Source: Gemmatimonadota bacterium (GTDB taxonomy: Bacteria > Latescibacterota > UBA2968 > UBA8231). From it: a stretch of 13,585 nucleotides of DNA. A program made the position numbers and the translations under genes. The first letter of the stretch is position 1. Each line of letters opens with the position of its first letter. The notes under the pieces were generated by a model. The model was not told where the DNA came from. It did no database searches and saw only the letters and a list, made by a program, of their open reading frames with translations. The stretch covers positions 1 to 13,585 of the forward strand of contig JAPOZF010000551.1 in assembly GCA_026706165.1 (NCBI GenBank). The letters run 5' to 3'. Positions 13,250 through 13,585 of this stretch are shown here, one piece after another.

Positions 13250-13271
13250 GATACCTCCCAACTGGGAGGAT
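13250..13271 (+). promoter_or_regulatory. 22-bp dyad, copy 2 (candidate LuxR operator)
   Basis: Arms CCTCCCA and TGGGAGG around AC, with the same outer bases (GATA left, AT right) and the same orientation as copy 1. It directly abuts a -35-like TTTACA (13271-13276), the placement expected for an activator that touches polymerase. Confidence 0.62.
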
Positions 13272-13298
13272 TTACAGGCCCATAGGGTCTCTTACGCT
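13271..13298 (+). promoter_or_regulatory. Candidate activated promoter next to dyad copy 2
   Basis: TTTACA (13271-13276, five of six to the -35 consensus), 16 bases, then TACGCT (13293-13298, three of six to the -10). A poor -10 beside a dyad fits an activator-dependent promoter driving the gene at 13403. Confidence 0.35.
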
Positions 13299-13313
13299 TG
13301 CTCGGGAATCGTG

Positions 13314-13372
13314 TCACGGGTGGGGAATCCTGCCCGTGATGCGCCATGCCTGACATCGGGCGAGGCATGCGC
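13314..13372 (+). other. Two consecutive hairpins in the leader of the last gene
   Basis: The first stem is TCACGGG (13314-13320) with CCCGTGA (13333-13339), seven perfect pairs. The second is GCG-C-CATGCC (13341-13350) with GGCATGCGC (13364-13372), nine pairs with one bulged C. They lie between the candidate promoter and the ATG at 13403. No known riboswitch or T-run terminator pattern is recognised. Confidence 0.4.
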
Positions 13373-13402
13373 GATGCACCGGGAAGCACGGGGGTAGAGA
13401 CG

Positions 13403-13585
13403 ATGAACGATGGCGCTTCGGACTCCGTTCGAGGAGGGTGGTTGGCCGGTCCGACCGGGCGCGGGCGCGCCGTGACCCAGGCTTCCTCAGCGTCCGGCGA
13501 GACCGCCTTGACAGCGCCGACTCTGGCCGACGATACAATTAGCGCCAGAGCGCCAGAGCGCCAGAGCGCCAGAGCGCCAGAGCGC
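13403..13585 (+). CDS. Start of a gene containing an 8-bp tandem repeat (3' end outside window)
   Basis: 61 codons from ATG 13403 with no stop before the window ends. Five G (13390-13394) eight bases before the ATG could serve as ribosome site. The protein begins MNDGASDSVRGGWLAGPTGR then GRAVTQASSASGETALTAPT and LADDTI, a low-complexity Ser/Thr/Gly/Ala-rich head, and then enters the 8-bp repeat, read as the octapeptide SARAPERQ. Because 8 is not a multiple of 3, gain or loss of one repeat unit would shift the frame, although the repeat is open in all three plus-strand frames. No family is recognised. The leader upstream has a dyad, a promoter-like pair and two hairpins, which supports a real gene. 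An alternative is non-coding repeat DNA. Confidence 0.45.
   Translation, partial: MNDGASDSVRGGWLAGPTGRGRAVTQASSASGETALTAPTLADDTISARAPERQSARAPER
13541..13585 (+). repeat. 8-bp tandem repeat (GCCAGAGC)n, running off the window
   Basis: Five perfect units GCCAGAGC occupy 13544-13583, with partial units at both sides, so the array continues beyond the window. CTCTGGC at 13521-13527 is the inverse of GCCAGAG in each unit, so upstream DNA can pair with any repeat. Confidence 0.85.

Noticed and set aside
13508..13539. TTGACA and TACAAT as a strong promoter upstream of the tandem repeat
   Set aside because: The spacing is 20 bases, too long for a good sigma-70 promoter, and the elements fall inside a plausible reading frame. 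Kept only as an alternative in the repeat finding.
13541..13585. CRISPR or iteron array
   Set aside because: Units are 8 bp, contiguous and without spacers, so not a CRISPR; no replication gene or DnaA-like sites nearby to support an origin.

Overview
The window looks like an accessory, defence-rich region of a high-GC alphaproteobacterium. The lineage call rests on an SOS operator of the alphaproteobacterial type (GTTC-N7-GTTC at 9354-9368), placed between a fragment of an SRAP/YedK gene and a divergent small gene, plus the generally GC-rich coding style. It is not certain at family level. No rRNA, tRNA or CRISPR array was seen.

Layout. 1-247: 3' end of an HNH endonuclease gene. 594-2687: a two-gene cassette of a zinc-ribbon/RES-domain protein (695-1978) and a small uracil-DNA-glycosylase-fold protein (2061-2687), with a good promoter at 594-622. 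2750-4910: mostly a gene graveyard: C-terminal SRAP piece, IS630 transposase remnant, one intact small coiled-coil membrane protein (3439-3954, minus), a broken S24/LexA-like repressor that has lost its catalytic serine, and a frameshifted second copy of the HNH gene tail. 5162-8014: a Shedu (DUF4263 nuclease) gene with a Clp-N-like front end, convergent with a large PIN-domain protein. Both are clearly poorer in GC than the flanks. 8190-9313: a second broken S24 repressor, a frameshifted DUF1640-like gene, a small winged-helix/membrane protein, and the N-terminal SRAP piece. 9387-11120: a small SOS-box gene and a HEPN (ApeA-like) protein whose RX4H motif lacks its arginine. 11308-13585: a truncated cytochrome P450, a LuxR-type regulator (12024-13169), two near-identical 22-bp dyads flanking it, and a partial gene running off the end through an 8-bp tandem repeat.

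How it fits together. The N- and C-terminal SRAP pieces lie on the same strand about 6.1 kb apart. The simplest reading is that the Shedu/PIN block and its decayed phage-like neighbours landed in, or next to, a SRAP gene. Duplicated remnants (S24 twice, HNH tail twice) show repeated gain, recombination and decay. The living cargo (RES plus UDG-fold, Shedu, PIN, HEPN) consists of families tied to NAD+, DNA and RNA attack, so this is best read as a defence or toxin island. The right-hand 2 kb is a separate regulatory unit in which the LuxR protein may act through the paired dyads on itself and on the repeat-containing gene.
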